Assembly: GCA_030446945.1 (NCBI GenBank)
Contig: JAUJMI010000023.1
Location: forward strand, 1-17,596
Length of the DNA: 17,596 bases
Source: Longimicrobium sp.
Lineage (GTDB): Bacteria; Gemmatimonadota; Gemmatimonadetes; Longimicrobiales; Longimicrobiaceae
Direction of reading: 5' to 3'
A model generated the notes under the pieces. That model was not told where the DNA came from and made no database searches. It saw nothing but the letters and a program-made list of their open reading frames with translations. Numbering within the stretch: position 1 is the stretch's first letter; each line of letters opens with the position of its first letter. The position numbers and the translations under genes were made by a program. This document shows, piece after piece, positions 6,996 through 13,564 of this stretch.

Positions 6996-8219
6996 TCACC
7001 GCCGAATGGCGGCGGCGTCCAGCTTCCAGAGGCCGTTGAGCATGTCGGAGGCGTAAACGTGGGGGCCGACGTGCTGCACGCCCCAGATGTAGAAGTTGAG
7101 GCCGCCGGTGGGGACGTCCAGCGCACGACCCACCTCGCGTCCCGCCTTGCGCAGCTCGCAGCGGCCGTCGGCGGCGCGGGCGGAGGGGTCGCAGGCGGAG
7201 AGGTCGCCGCGGACGTCCAGGGCGCGCACCCCGCCGTTGTAGTAGGCGGCGTACAGGGTGCCGCTCGCCTCGTCCACCGAGAAGTTGTGCGTCCCGGCGC
7301 CGGGGACGGTGTAGAAGGCCACCTCGCGCGGCGTGGTGAAGTCGCTCACGTCCACCACGTGGATGTCGCCGGCGGAGAAGCTGCCGATGGTCCCGGCCTG
7401 CTCCTCGCCGATGAGGGCGAATCGCCTGGAGCCGGCGGTGTGCAGCCACCAGACGTTGTGCACCGCGCCGCCCACGGTCTTCACGTTCCCCAGCTCCACC
7501 GCGTTCTCGGGCGAGCCGCCGCGCCCGCCGCCGCCGATGTCCCAGATCGTCATCCCCCCGTTCCATAGCGCGGTGAAGAGGATGCCGTCCCGCACGAAGA
7601 CGTCGTGGATGAAGGGGTCGCCCATCTCGCGCGAGAATACCTCGCGCGGGCTCGCGGGATTGCTCAGGTCCACCACCACCAGGCGCGCCGGGGCGCCGGG
7701 CCCGGGATCGACGGAGAGGAAGCCGTACAGCTTCCCGTTCACCCGCGCGATCTCGGCCGTGTGCACCCCCGGATCGGTGTTGGTGGAGGTGAAGCGCGAG
7801 ATCTCACGCGGGCGCCCCGGGTTCGCCAGGTCGAAGACGACGATGCTGCCCGGGCGCCGCTCGGTGGCCACCACCAGGAGCTTGCCGTCGTCGGAGACCT
7901 GGACGTCCCCGATGGTCGTGGCACCGGCCACGATCACCGAGTCGGCCAGCGCGGGGATGGTGCGCGATACCTCCCACACTTTGACGGCGTTGCCCGGAAC
8001 GCGGTTCGGCCCTCGCTGACCCCACGTGGTGGTGTATGCCCAGCGGCCGTTGACGGCCACCTCGGCGGTGAATCGCTCAGGCACGCACCCCAGCCCCAGC
8101 ACGGCGGGCGCGGTGATCTGCGCGCAGTTGGGATCGGGCTTCGGCGGCTCCGGATCGGCCGGGTTGTTGTCGCACGCCGCGCTTGCGGCGAGGGCCAGGG
8201 CGAGGGCGGTTCGTTTCAT
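6996..8219 (-). CDS. LVIVD-type beta-propeller lipoprotein
   Basis: The 407-residue protein starts with a short lipoprotein signal (MKRTALALALAASAAC, Cys 16), so it should be lipid-anchored in the envelope. The mature part is a chain of about 40-50-residue repeats with the LVIVD pattern: SIVVFDLANPGRPREI, RLVVVDLSNPASPREV, DIHVVDVSDFTTPREV and GVRALDVRG. Each reads strand, D-(L/V)-(S/A)-(N/D), Pro, and begins a propeller blade. Proteins of this kind bind or present ligands on the surface and rarely have known catalysis. Other conserved blocks (HNVWWLHTAG, GAGTHNFSVDE, NFYIWGVQHVGPHVYASD) are histidine- and tryptophan-rich. The gene is 42 nt downstream of the outer-membrane protein gene and is probably co-transcribed with it. 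Confidence 0.8.
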   Translation of the reverse strand: MKRTALALALAASAACDNNPADPEPPKPDPNCAQITAPAVLGLGCVPERFTAEVAVNGRWAYTTTWGQRGPNRVPGNAVKVWEVSRTIPALADSVIVAGATTIGDVQVSDDGKLLVVATERRPGSIVVFDLANPGRPREISRFTSTNTDPGVHTAEIARVNGKLYGFLSVDPGPGAPARLVVVDLSNPASPREVFSREMGDPFIHDVFVRDGILFTALWNGGMTIWDIGGGGRGGSPENAVELGNVKTVGGAVHNVWWLHTAGSRRFALIGEEQAGTIGSFSAGDIHVVDVSDFTTPREVAFYTVPGAGTHNFSVDEASGTLYAAYYNGGVRALDVRGDLSACDPSARAADGRCELRKAGREVGRALDVPTGGLNFYIWGVQHVGPHVYASDMLNGLWKLDAAAIRR

Positions 8220-8238
8220 GGATGGGCGGGGATGAAGG

Positions 8239-8270
8239 GAGTGCGTTAGTGCGTGAGTGCGTTAGTGCGC
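8239..8270. repeat. Tandem 16-nt repeat across the end of the outer-membrane protein gene
   Basis: Two adjacent copies, GAGTGCGTTAGTGCGT (8239-8254) and GAGTGCGTTAGTGCGC (8255-8270), match at 15 of 16 positions. Each contains an internal near-repeat of GTGCGTTA/GTGCGTGA type. The TAA stop (8264-8262, minus strand) of the upstream gene lies inside the second copy, so the repeat supplies that gene's stop codon and the 42-nt spacer to the lipoprotein gene. Confidence 0.75.
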
Positions 8271-9512
8271 CGGTACCGCGTGTCCACGGGCGGCGCCGTA
8301 GCGGCCCATACGGGGGTGCGCGCCGCCCAGCTCGACGCGGGCGCCAGCGGCCACCGTCCACATGCGGTCCGTGCCGTAGAATTCGCGCGGGACGAAGGCC
8401 GTGGGGGTGCGGAGCGGCTCGGCGGCGAGGCGCGCGGCCTCGACGAAGGGGCGCATCTTCACCCCGCCGAGCGAGCCCGCGTCATGGCTCAGGTGGAGCG
8501 TGGCGATCGTCCAGCGCGTGATCCCCAGCAGCGACACGTCGGCGTGCGGGGACGGCGTGCGGAAGGGGTCCGCCAACCGCTCCTCCTCGGGTCGCTCGGT
8601 GCGCTCCAGGCGCAGCGCCATTTCGATGCCGCGGCGGCGGAGCGCCCCCTCGGCCAGCACGGAGGAGAGGCGAAAGGAGCGGAGGGAGCCGTTCAGCTCG
8701 TCGGTGCGCGCCCACTCCACCAGCGCGTATTCGCGGGACGCGGCGCCACGATCCTCCGCGTAGCGGAGGGAGGCGGCGAGCTTGTGGTGGTCCAGCCCCA
8801 GGCCGCGCGGCTCCTCCGGCGAGTTGATCCGGGCGGCGCCGCCTGACGCTTCCCAGCCACGGCGCGGGGCCAGGGTGGCGCGCACCGCCCACGAGTCTCC
8901 GAAGCGGCCGGGGTCGCCCAGGTCGCCCGTGCCGAGGGGCTCGTTCCCGGCGAATAGTGCGCCTTCCACCGTCAGGGGGCCGCGGCGCACGGCCACCTCC
9001 GTCATCAGCCGCTCCAGCACCTGCGCCAGGTGGTGGTTGACGGGGAACTTGACAAAGGGCCGCGCCATCGGATCGTCGCTGCCGAAGGGGACGAAGCCCC
9101 GCCCCGCGCTCGCGGAGAGCTCGCCGCGCGCGTGCGGTCCCCCCAGGGGAGAGAAGGTCGCGACCGCCTCGTGGAGGACGGTGTGCGGGTGGCGGCGGTC
9201 GATGAACCCCTCGCCCCAGATCCCCGGATTGGGCTCGCCGTCCGCGAGGGTCAGCGCCTCCAGGTTGATGGTGGCCGCGAGCGCCGCGCGCCCGCCCCAC
9301 GCGGTGGCGTGCGCCATCACCATCGGCTGCGTCACCTGCGCCTCCGTGCGCGACTCGCCCGCCAGCGCGGGCGCCGTGTGCGTGACCAGCGGGATCGCCT
9401 GCGCGCTCACGCTGAGCCGCACCGCCGCGGAATCGCGCGCATGCACGTGCTGCTGTGCCGCGGCGGGGACGGCTGCCAGGAGGAGTGCGGCGATGGGGGC
9501 GAACGGCTTCAC
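8262..9512 (-). CDS. Exported protein, probable outer-membrane beta-barrel
   Basis: The predicted 416-residue protein starts at GTG 9512, where a signal peptide begins (KPFAPIAALLLAAVPAAAQ); the frame is open further upstream but without protein-like sequence. The mature part alternates short amphipathic strands with turns, for example PLTVEGALFAGNEP, SWAVRATLAPRRGW, ASREYALVEWARTDE, IEMALRLERTE and TVAAGARVELGG, as in a porin-like barrel. It has notable histidines (HVHARD at the mature N-terminus, DRRHPHTVLHE, NHHLAQ) and a conserved-looking block GFVPFGSDDPMARPF. I do not recognise a named family. It is the first gene of a likely two-gene unit with the LVIVD lipoprotein, which suggests that the two meet at the outer membrane. 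No clear ribosome binding site was seen. Confidence 0.65.
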   Translation of the reverse strand: MKPFAPIAALLLAAVPAAAQQHVHARDSAAVRLSVSAQAIPLVTHTAPALAGESRTEAQVTQPMVMAHATAWGGRAALAATINLEALTLADGEPNPGIWGEGFIDRRHPHTVLHEAVATFSPLGGPHARGELSASAGRGFVPFGSDDPMARPFVKFPVNHHLAQVLERLMTEVAVRRGPLTVEGALFAGNEPLGTGDLGDPGRFGDSWAVRATLAPRRGWEASGGAARINSPEEPRGLGLDHHKLAASLRYAEDRGAASREYALVEWARTDELNGSLRSFRLSSVLAEGALRRRGIEMALRLERTERPEEERLADPFRTPSPHADVSLLGITRWTIATLHLSHDAGSLGGVKMRPFVEAARLAAEPLRTPTAFVPREFYGTDRMWTVAAGARVELGGAHPRMGRYGAARGHAVPAH

Positions 9513-9617
9513 GACGGCGCGGTGCGAGTGGATGTGGGTGGCGAGGTCGTGCCCGCGCCATCCGCTCGTACCCGCAATCGGGGCCAAGGTTACCTGCTGC
9601 CGGTGAGTCGGTGGCGA

Positions 9618-9662
9618 GCGAATTCGCGGCAACGACCAGCACAAAGTCCGCCTGCGCGGACT
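9618..9662. repeat. Hairpin repeat element in the argR-downstream gap
   Basis: The 217-nt gap 9513-9729 contains the perfect palindrome GCGAATTCGC (9618-9627), then AGTCCGC and GCGGACT (9645-9651 and 9656-9662) forming a 7-bp stem with a CTGC loop. The second lacks a T tract, so it looks like a dispersed intergenic repeat rather than a terminator, although it lies 67 nt beyond the end of argR. Nothing else is visible in the gap. Confidence 0.45.
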
Positions 9663-9729
9663 CGGGCTGCGATGCCCGTGTCCGATGCCCGCCCCTGCGC
9701 GCGAAGGGCCCCGCGGCTGTCCCCTATCC

Positions 9730-10179
9730 CTACACGCCCGCGATCTCCTCGATGCGCCGCACGATGACGTCCAGGTGTGCGGCGTCGCGGAGGATGACGA
9801 GGATGGTGTCGTCGCCGGCGACGGTGCCGAGGACCTCGGGCCACTCCTCCCAGTCGATCCCCACCGCGATCGGCTGCGCGCCGCCCACCATCGTCTTGAC
9901 CACGAGGAGGTTGCCCACGCCGTCCGATCCCAGGTAGAGCGAGGGGAGGAGGCGGGCGAGGGTCGGCGTGGGGTCGGTGACGCCGGGGGGGAGGGTGTAG
10001 GTGGAGCCGCCGTTCTCGTCGGGCACCTTGACCAGCCCCAGCTCGCGGATGTCGCGCGACAGGGTGGCCTGCGCCACCTCGAAGCCGCGCTCCGCCAGGA
10101 AGTCGCGAAGGACCTCCTGCGATGAGACGCGGCGGTCGCGGACCAGCTCCAGGATGGCGGCGTGGCGCTGGGGCTTCAT
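9730..10179 (-). CDS. argR: Arginine repressor ArgR
   Basis: The 149-residue protein has the full ArgR architecture. The N-terminal winged helix-turn-helix ends in the hallmark QATLSRDIRELGLVK (about 37-51), and the C-terminal oligomerisation and arginine-binding domain holds VLGTVAGDDTILVI (about 116-129) with the conserved GDD that contacts L-arginine. Family members form hexamers that bind ARG boxes and repress arginine synthesis or activate catabolism. ATG 10179 gives exactly normal family length; the frame stays open upstream to 10644 only through repeat DNA. No arginine gene is in the window, so it is a solitary regulator here. A heptamer repeat of the GGGGAAC type abuts its start codon and takes the place of a recognisable Shine-Dalgarno. 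Confidence 0.95.
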   Translation of the reverse strand: MKPQRHAAILELVRDRRVSSQEVLRDFLAERGFEVAQATLSRDIRELGLVKVPDENGGSTYTLPPGVTDPTPTLARLLPSLYLGSDGVGNLLVVKTMVGGAQPIAVGIDWEEWPEVLGTVAGDDTILVILRDAAHLDVIVRRIEEIAGV

Positions 10180-10207
10180 GGGGAACGGGGAACGGGGAAC
10201 GCGGAAC
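10180..10207. repeat. Heptamer repeat GGGGAAC x4 (last unit GCGGAAC)
   Basis: Three exact GGGGAAC units and one GCGGAAC unit lie head to tail immediately upstream of the argR start codon. A related heptamer array, (CCCATTC)n, is found at 10798-10829. It covers the position where a ribosome binding site for argR would be expected. Confidence 0.7.
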
Positions 10208-10349
10208 CGCCGGCCGTACCCGCCGAAGCTAGGCCGCCTCGCGGAGGGGGCGCAAGCGTGGCGGGGCCCACACGGACTCGCGCATCGGGCTGCAACCGCG
10301 CGGCGTGCCCGACATCGCCGCCTGCCCTGTCGCACCCATTCGTTTGGGG

Positions 10350-10367
10350 GCAGACCTGCGTGTCTGC
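10350..10367. repeat. GCAGAC hairpin of a dispersed intergenic repeat
   Basis: GCAGAC and GTCTGC form a 6-bp stem around CTGCGT, preceded by a GGGGG run. The sequence style (GGGGGCAGACCTGCGTGTCTGC) is that of short intergenic repeats seen in many environmental genomes; on the minus strand it gives the spurious peptide ADTQVCPQTN. Confidence 0.4.
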
Positions 10368-10537
10368 GCGCCACTCGCCCCGACTCCGGCGCATGTCTCG
10401 GCCAGATACCTCGGGCCCGCCGTCTCTCGGTGCATACAGGCCACGTGTGGCCGGCCCTCACAGGCGCGTTGTAACACCTGCGCCCGCTCCTTGATCGGAG
10501 CGCCGCGCTGCATCTGCCTCCAGGCTGTCGCAGGGGG

Positions 10538-10665
10538 GCGGAGTGAAGGAGACGACCGAGCCACCCGTGAACGAGCCGGCCCCCGCACCGCGGTGCGTAC
10601 GGGCCCTGGCCGAGGAACACGGGCCAGTGGCGAGCCGGTGGCATGGATCGCTTCCTTCACTCCGC
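10538..10665. repeat. 128-nt nested inverted-repeat element (possible MITE or structured RNA)
   Basis: The ends are a perfect 13-nt inverted repeat: GCGGAGTGAAGGA at 10538-10550 and its complement at 10653-10665. Inside, GCCACC (10560-10565) pairs with GGTGGC (10637-10642), and two further hairpins sit within: the palindrome CGCACCGCGGTGCG (10584-10597) and CTGGCC/GGCCAG (10606-10611 with 10622-10627). The fold is a long stem with two branches. No ORF fits the element. Terminal inverted repeats with no coding capacity would suit a miniature mobile element; the branching would also suit an RNA. A flanking target duplication was not found. Confidence 0.55.
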
Positions 10666-10679
10666 GGCCGAATCCGGCG

Positions 10680-10707
10680 CGGAGGCACGGATCGGGCGGT
10701 GCCTCCG
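10680..10707. repeat. 9-bp hairpin next to the inverted-repeat element
   Basis: CGGAGGCAC and GTGCCTCCG pair perfectly around a 10-nt loop. It has no T tract and lies 120 nt beyond the stop of the phosphatase gene, so it could be a weak terminator for that gene but is more likely part of the same repeat cluster. Confidence 0.35.
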
Positions 10708-10797
10708 TTCAGGAGGTGGAGTGCGGGGGGCGGCTCCCCCTGGCCGCCGCACGGCGATTTCAACACCCTCTCAGGATGTCAAAGGGCCGGTGGCTGT

Positions 10798-10829
10798 CCC
10801 CCATTCCCCATTCCCCATTCCCGATTCCC
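10798..10829. repeat. Heptamer repeat CCCATTC array
   Basis: Three CCCATTC units and one CCGATTC unit run up to the stop codon of the phosphatase gene. Such arrays translate in spurious frames as PIPHSPFPIPHS-like peptides. The 7-nt period matches the GGGGAAC array beside argR. Confidence 0.65.
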
Positions 10830-10830
10830 C

Positions 10831-12438
10831 CTACCTCAGCGCCTCCACCAGCACCCGCCCATCCAGCGCCTCCGTCGGCCGCACTCCCACGATGCGCGCC
10901 AGCGTCGGCGCGATGTCCACCACGCGGGCGAAACGGTCGTACTTCCCCGGGCGGATCATGGCGCCGTAAAAGATCACCGGCACGTGCGCGTCGTAGTCGT
11001 GCGGCGTGCCGTGCTGGGCGTACGTCGCGATCCCCCACACGTGCTCCGGCTGCAGCGTCACGACGGCGGCGACGGGAAGGTCGGGAGGGAGCATGTGCAC
11101 CCACCGGCGCGACACGGGGTTGGTGGCTGAGTCGCGGGCGAGGTCCTGCACACGGCTGGCGTGCATCACCCCCGGCTGCCGGCGCGCCCACGCCACGAAG
11201 CGCGTCATTGCCTCCGGGAACAGCGCGGCCGGGTCGCGCCCGGCGCGGAGAAAGGCGTCGGGATCGTACGCCACCATCCCGTCGTCGAAGGCAAATGCGG
11301 TGCTGTCCACGCCCATCCGCCGCGCTTCGGCCCCCAGCCACCCTGTAAAGGCGCGGAGATTCGCGTGATAGCGCGCGGCCTCCGCGGGGTGGCGCACCTC
11401 GGGGATGGGCGCCACGCCGTGGTCCGCGGTCAGCGCGATGACCACGCTGGCCGGATCGCGGCCGGCGTACAGCGAATCGAGGAACACCCCCAGCATCCGG
11501 TCCAGCCGCACCACCTGGTCGTGGATCTCGCGCGAGTCGGGGCCGTAGCGGTGCCCCACCGCGTCGGTGGTGGAGAACGACACCGCGAAGACGTCCGTCT
11601 GCGGCCCCCGTCCCAGCTTCAGCTCGCGCAGTCCGGCCAGCGCCAGCTCCATCGTGAGCTCGTCCATCCACGGGAACTCGGGTATAGTGCGCCCCGCCGT
11701 CTCCAGGTCCGCGGAAAGGACGTGCGGGAAGGCGTAGTCGCGCCCGCCGCTCTCCGCGGGAACGCTGTCCCGCTCCGTGTACGCCGAAGCCGGGAGGAGC
11801 GGCGTCCACGCCTTCCCCGCGAAGCGCTGCACGGGCCGCGAGGCGTTGTAGCGCTGCACCCACGTCGGAAGCGTGTCGGCATACCAGGTGCTGGTGGTGA
11901 AGGCGCCGTTGTAGCCCCACCAGTAGACCTCCTGCTGCGCCCGGCCCAGCGGGAGGATCGCCCCCCGGTCCTTGCGGGATACCGAGAGGGCGCGCGTGCG
12001 CGGGTCCTTGAAACGCAGCCAGTCGGTCAGCGTGCTCCCCCGGAAGCGAAACGGCGACGCGCCCGCCATGGTGCTCCCGGCCAGGAGCCGCGCCTGCGGA
12101 TCGCCCACGCCGGCCACGTTCTGCACGATCCCGGTGCTCCGCGGAAAGCGCCCCGAGAGCGTGCTGGCGTGCCCCGGTGCCGTCTCGGTGATGGCGTGGT
12201 CCTGGTAGGCGCGCGTGAAGACGGCGCCCCCGTCGTACAGACGCGCCAGCCCGCCGGTGAGCTGCCCCGGCCAGCGCGTGAGGTAGTCGGGGCGGAGCTG
12301 GTCCACGGTGATGAGCACCACCAGCGTGGGAAGGCGCGCGGGCGCGGTGGGCCGTCCGGCGGGCTGCTGCTGCGCCGCGGCGGGGGCGGCGGCCAGCCAC
12401 CCGGCGGCGGCGATGGATGCGATCCTTTTGAGCTTCAT
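10831..12438 (-). CDS. PafA-like alkaline phosphatase, exported
   Basis: The 535-residue protein starts at ATG 12438 with a signal peptide (KLKRIASIAAAGWLAAAPAAAQ). It has the alkaline phosphatase/nucleotide pyrophosphatase metal site: Asp about 46 in LITVDQLRPDY, the threonine nucleophile about 86 in ITETAPGHAST, FSTTDAVGHRYGP (Asp and His ligands), LTADHG, and a late His in GTPHDYDAHVPVIFYG. The block SRKDRGAILPLG carries the Lys and Arg that, in PafA from Elizabethkingia, contact the phosphate and favour monoesters, so a phosphate-insensitive periplasmic monoesterase is likelier than a diesterase. Length agrees with PafA. No Pho-box was recognised upstream; the 289-nt gap to 12727 shows no gene. 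Substrate range is inferred. Confidence 0.87.
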   Translation of the reverse strand: MKLKRIASIAAAGWLAAAPAAAQQQPAGRPTAPARLPTLVVLITVDQLRPDYLTRWPGQLTGGLARLYDGGAVFTRAYQDHAITETAPGHASTLSGRFPRSTGIVQNVAGVGDPQARLLAGSTMAGASPFRFRGSTLTDWLRFKDPRTRALSVSRKDRGAILPLGRAQQEVYWWGYNGAFTTSTWYADTLPTWVQRYNASRPVQRFAGKAWTPLLPASAYTERDSVPAESGGRDYAFPHVLSADLETAGRTIPEFPWMDELTMELALAGLRELKLGRGPQTDVFAVSFSTTDAVGHRYGPDSREIHDQVVRLDRMLGVFLDSLYAGRDPASVVIALTADHGVAPIPEVRHPAEAARYHANLRAFTGWLGAEARRMGVDSTAFAFDDGMVAYDPDAFLRAGRDPAALFPEAMTRFVAWARRQPGVMHASRVQDLARDSATNPVSRRWVHMLPPDLPVAAVVTLQPEHVWGIATYAQHGTPHDYDAHVPVIFYGAMIRPGKYDRFARVVDIAPTLARIVGVRPTEALDGRVLVEALR

Positions 12439-12727
12439 GCGGACTTCGCGTGGCTTGGGTCTCGCGGCAGGTCCACGGCGGCCGCCGCACCGCCAAGCTA
12501 CGCCCGCGCGTCCCGCCGGACCATCCCGCCGGATATCGAGCGTGTCACGATCCATCCACGAAAGGCGATCGGCAGGGTGCCCGAACGGGTGCTTCAAGAG
12601 CAGTAAGCGCCACCACTGGAACCGGTTTTCACCCGCCCCTTGATCGCCTGGAAAGCCTTACCCAGCTTTGCCGTGGACACGTGGCCCTCGTCGGGGCTCG
12701 AGCCGCGTTTTCCCGGGAGCAGCCCTG

Positions 12728-12856
12728 ATGACGACCACCATATACGCCACCTCCGACGGCGAGGTCCTCCGCCCCGAGGGGCAGATCCTGATGGAGCCGA
12801 ATACCCGCGTCCGAGTCACCATCGAATCGGAGGCGGGGGAGGAGCGTGCGGCTTAG
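12728..12856 (+). pseudogene. Truncated antitoxin-like small protein (DUF104-like)
   Basis: ATG 12728 is preceded by GGGAG at 12715-12719 with 8-nt spacing. The 42-residue product reads TTTIYATSDGEVLRPEGQ then MEPNTRVRVTIE, the two-strand pattern of short antitoxin-like proteins related to DUF104 (Y-A-x-x-D-G-x-V-L-(R/K)-P then a (V/I)RVTI strand). After the TAG at 12854 the same frame continues GEPYTFVDFLESAIG, which resembles the next part of this family, and then runs into sequence antisense to the neighbouring gene. The C-terminal segment is therefore cut by an in-frame stop and replaced. It could still be a translated 42-residue protein. No toxin lies beside it. Confidence 0.5.
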
Positions 12857-12912
12857 GGCGAGCCGTACACCTTCGTCGACTTCCTTGAATCAGCCATCGG
12901 CGAGCAGCGCAC

Positions 12913-13242
12913 TCAAAGCTGGCGCGCTCCAGCGGACTCGTCGGTCCACTTGGCTTTGCGGAAGGCGATGGGGCGGGCGCCGGCGGCGGCGAGGAGGTCG
13001 AGGGCTTCCTCGGTGAAGACGGTGCCGACGGCGAGGATGCCGTCGGGGGCGGGAGGGTCCAGGCGGCGGAGCGCTTTCCGGACCGGTGGCGACGGGACCA
13101 CGTCGCGCGGGGTGTGGGCGAAGAGGAGGAGCGAATACTCGCCTTCCGGCCGGGTGCCGGCGGCGACGGCGTCCTGGTAGGCGGGGGGCACCAGGTGGCG
13201 GAGCTTGGCGCCCGCGACGCGGGCGTAGATGGTCGCTTTCAT
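12913..13242 (-). CDS. Hypothetical protein, 109 residues
   Basis: I do not recognise the family. The product is soluble, with no signal or membrane segment. It begins KATIYARVAGAKLRHLVPPAYQDAV, has a central PPVRKALRRLDPPAPDGILAVGTVF and ends ALDLLAAAGARPIAFRKAKWTDESAGARQL. The order of helices and short strands (GILAVGTVF, then a helix, then RPIAFR) looks like a small alpha/beta domain, and amino acid use is balanced rather than the Arg/Pro-rich mix of shadow frames, so I take it as a real gene. Start ATG 13242 lies back to back with the promoter of the ATP-grasp unit. Its end faces the truncated antitoxin-like ORF. Confidence 0.6.
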   Translation of the reverse strand: MKATIYARVAGAKLRHLVPPAYQDAVAAGTRPEGEYSLLLFAHTPRDVVPSPPVRKALRRLDPPAPDGILAVGTVFTEEALDLLAAAGARPIAFRKAKWTDESAGARQL

Positions 13243-13322
13243 GGCGGGCGCGCGGGTGCAAGGATGGGGCTACACGCGCCCACAGGACGGCCGCGACCGC
13301 CAGCTGCTGACCCGGCACCCCC

Positions 13323-13351
13323 TTGCCCGTTTCCGCGCAACCGTTTACACT
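13323..13351 (+). promoter_or_regulatory. Sigma-70-type promoter of the cysteine-leader/ATP-grasp unit
   Basis: TTGCCC (13323-13328) and TACACT (13346-13351) each match the -35 and -10 consensus at 4 of 6 positions and are separated by exactly 17 nt. Initiation 7-8 nt after the -10 would fall on or beside the ATG at 13359, so the transcript would be leaderless for the small ORF that follows. Found by eye; the organism's true consensus is unknown. Confidence 0.5.
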
Positions 13352-13358
13352 CGAACGC

Positions 13359-13454
13359 ATGGCGAACCACGCTTCCATGCGCATGTGCTGCTGTCCCTGC
13401 CGGCATCGCCGGCAAGAGGGCGCGGCGCGCGTGCGTGGGAACGGGTCGGCATGA
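13359..13454 (+). CDS. Cysteine-rich leader peptide (putative attenuator peptide)
   Basis: This 31-codon ORF starts where transcription from the promoter above should begin and encodes four cysteines within five codons, TGC TGC TGT CCC TGC (13386-13400), in the context MRMCCCPCRHRRQ. Internal ATGs at 13377 and 13383 are alternatives; none has a Shine-Dalgarno, which suits leaderless initiation at 13359. A perfect hairpin (13398-13414) starts in the last Cys codon, an intrinsic terminator follows 45 nt after its stop, and then comes the ATP-grasp gene. Leaderless polycysteine ORFs of this kind control sulfur genes by cysteine-responsive attenuation in mycobacteria. The same role here is inferred from layout. 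Chance cannot be ruled out for so short an ORF. Confidence 0.55.
   Translation: MANHASMRMCCCPCRHRRQEGAARVRGNGSA
13398..13414 (+). promoter_or_regulatory. Hairpin overlapping the last Cys codon of the leader ORF
   Basis: TGCCGGC and GCCGGCA form a perfect 7-bp stem with an ATC loop. It begins at the fourth Cys codon, so a ribosome stalled on the Cys codons would melt or cover it, as for the pause hairpin of classical attenuators. Confidence 0.45.
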
Positions 13455-13499
13455 CCTGAGCGACGGGAGGGTAAACCACCCACGTCCCACGAAGCGACG

Positions 13500-13533
13500 A
13501 GCCGCGACCCCCGCACCGGGAGTTGCGGCTTTT
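13500..13533 (+). terminator. Intrinsic terminator (attenuator) upstream of the ATP-grasp gene
   Basis: AGCCGCGAC (13500-13508) pairs with GTTGCGGCT (13522-13530), including one G-T pair. After a C-A mismatch three more pairs follow (13510-13512 with 13518-13520), leaving a 5-nt loop. The stem runs directly into TTTT (13530-13533). It lies after the leader ORF and 31 nt before the ATP-grasp start, where it would stop transcription before the structural genes. Upstream GGGTCG (13443-13448) could pair with CGACCC (13505-13510) and prevent it, a possible antiterminator of only 6 bp. Confidence 0.6.
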
Positions 13534-13564
13534 GAACATTCTACAGAGCACGACAGGAGAGCCG

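Larger units (their letters stand above)
10180..10830. other. Gene-free, hairpin-rich intergenic region between argR and the phosphatase gene
   Basis: About 650 nt contain no credible gene on either strand; the open frames give Arg/Pro-rich sequence without family features. Instead the region holds the GGGGAAC array, a GCAGAC/GTCTGC hairpin (10350-10367), the long nested inverted repeat at 10538-10665, a 9-bp hairpin at 10680-10707, a GTGCGG/CCGCAC stem at 10721-10752, and the CCCATTC array at its right end. The start of argR faces into it from the left, and the end of the phosphatase gene lies at its right edge. Confidence 0.7.

Noticed and set aside
6009..7568. 519-residue open frame on the plus strand
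   Set aside because: It is antisense to the ABC ATPase and LVIVD lipoprotein, both with complete family motifs; long open antisense frames are expected at this GC content.
10538..10665. tRNA or other known RNA in the branched element
   Set aside because: There is no T-loop consensus, no anticodon arm of correct size and no CCA end; it is left as a repeat or possible novel RNA.
10180..10829. CRISPR array
   Set aside because: The repeats are 7-nt tandem units without spacers.
10180..10830. Open frames across the argR-phosphatase gap as small genes
   Set aside because: They run through repeats and hairpins, have Arg/Pro/Ser-rich composition, and lack start signals or family features.
11161..12606. 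481-residue plus-strand open frame
   Set aside because: It is a shadow of the PafA-like phosphatase, with Arg/Gly/His-rich sequence and no domain.
13523..13564. TTG start for the ATP-grasp gene
   Set aside because: It lies within the terminator stem and has no ribosome binding site; ATG 13565 has AGGAGA just upstream.
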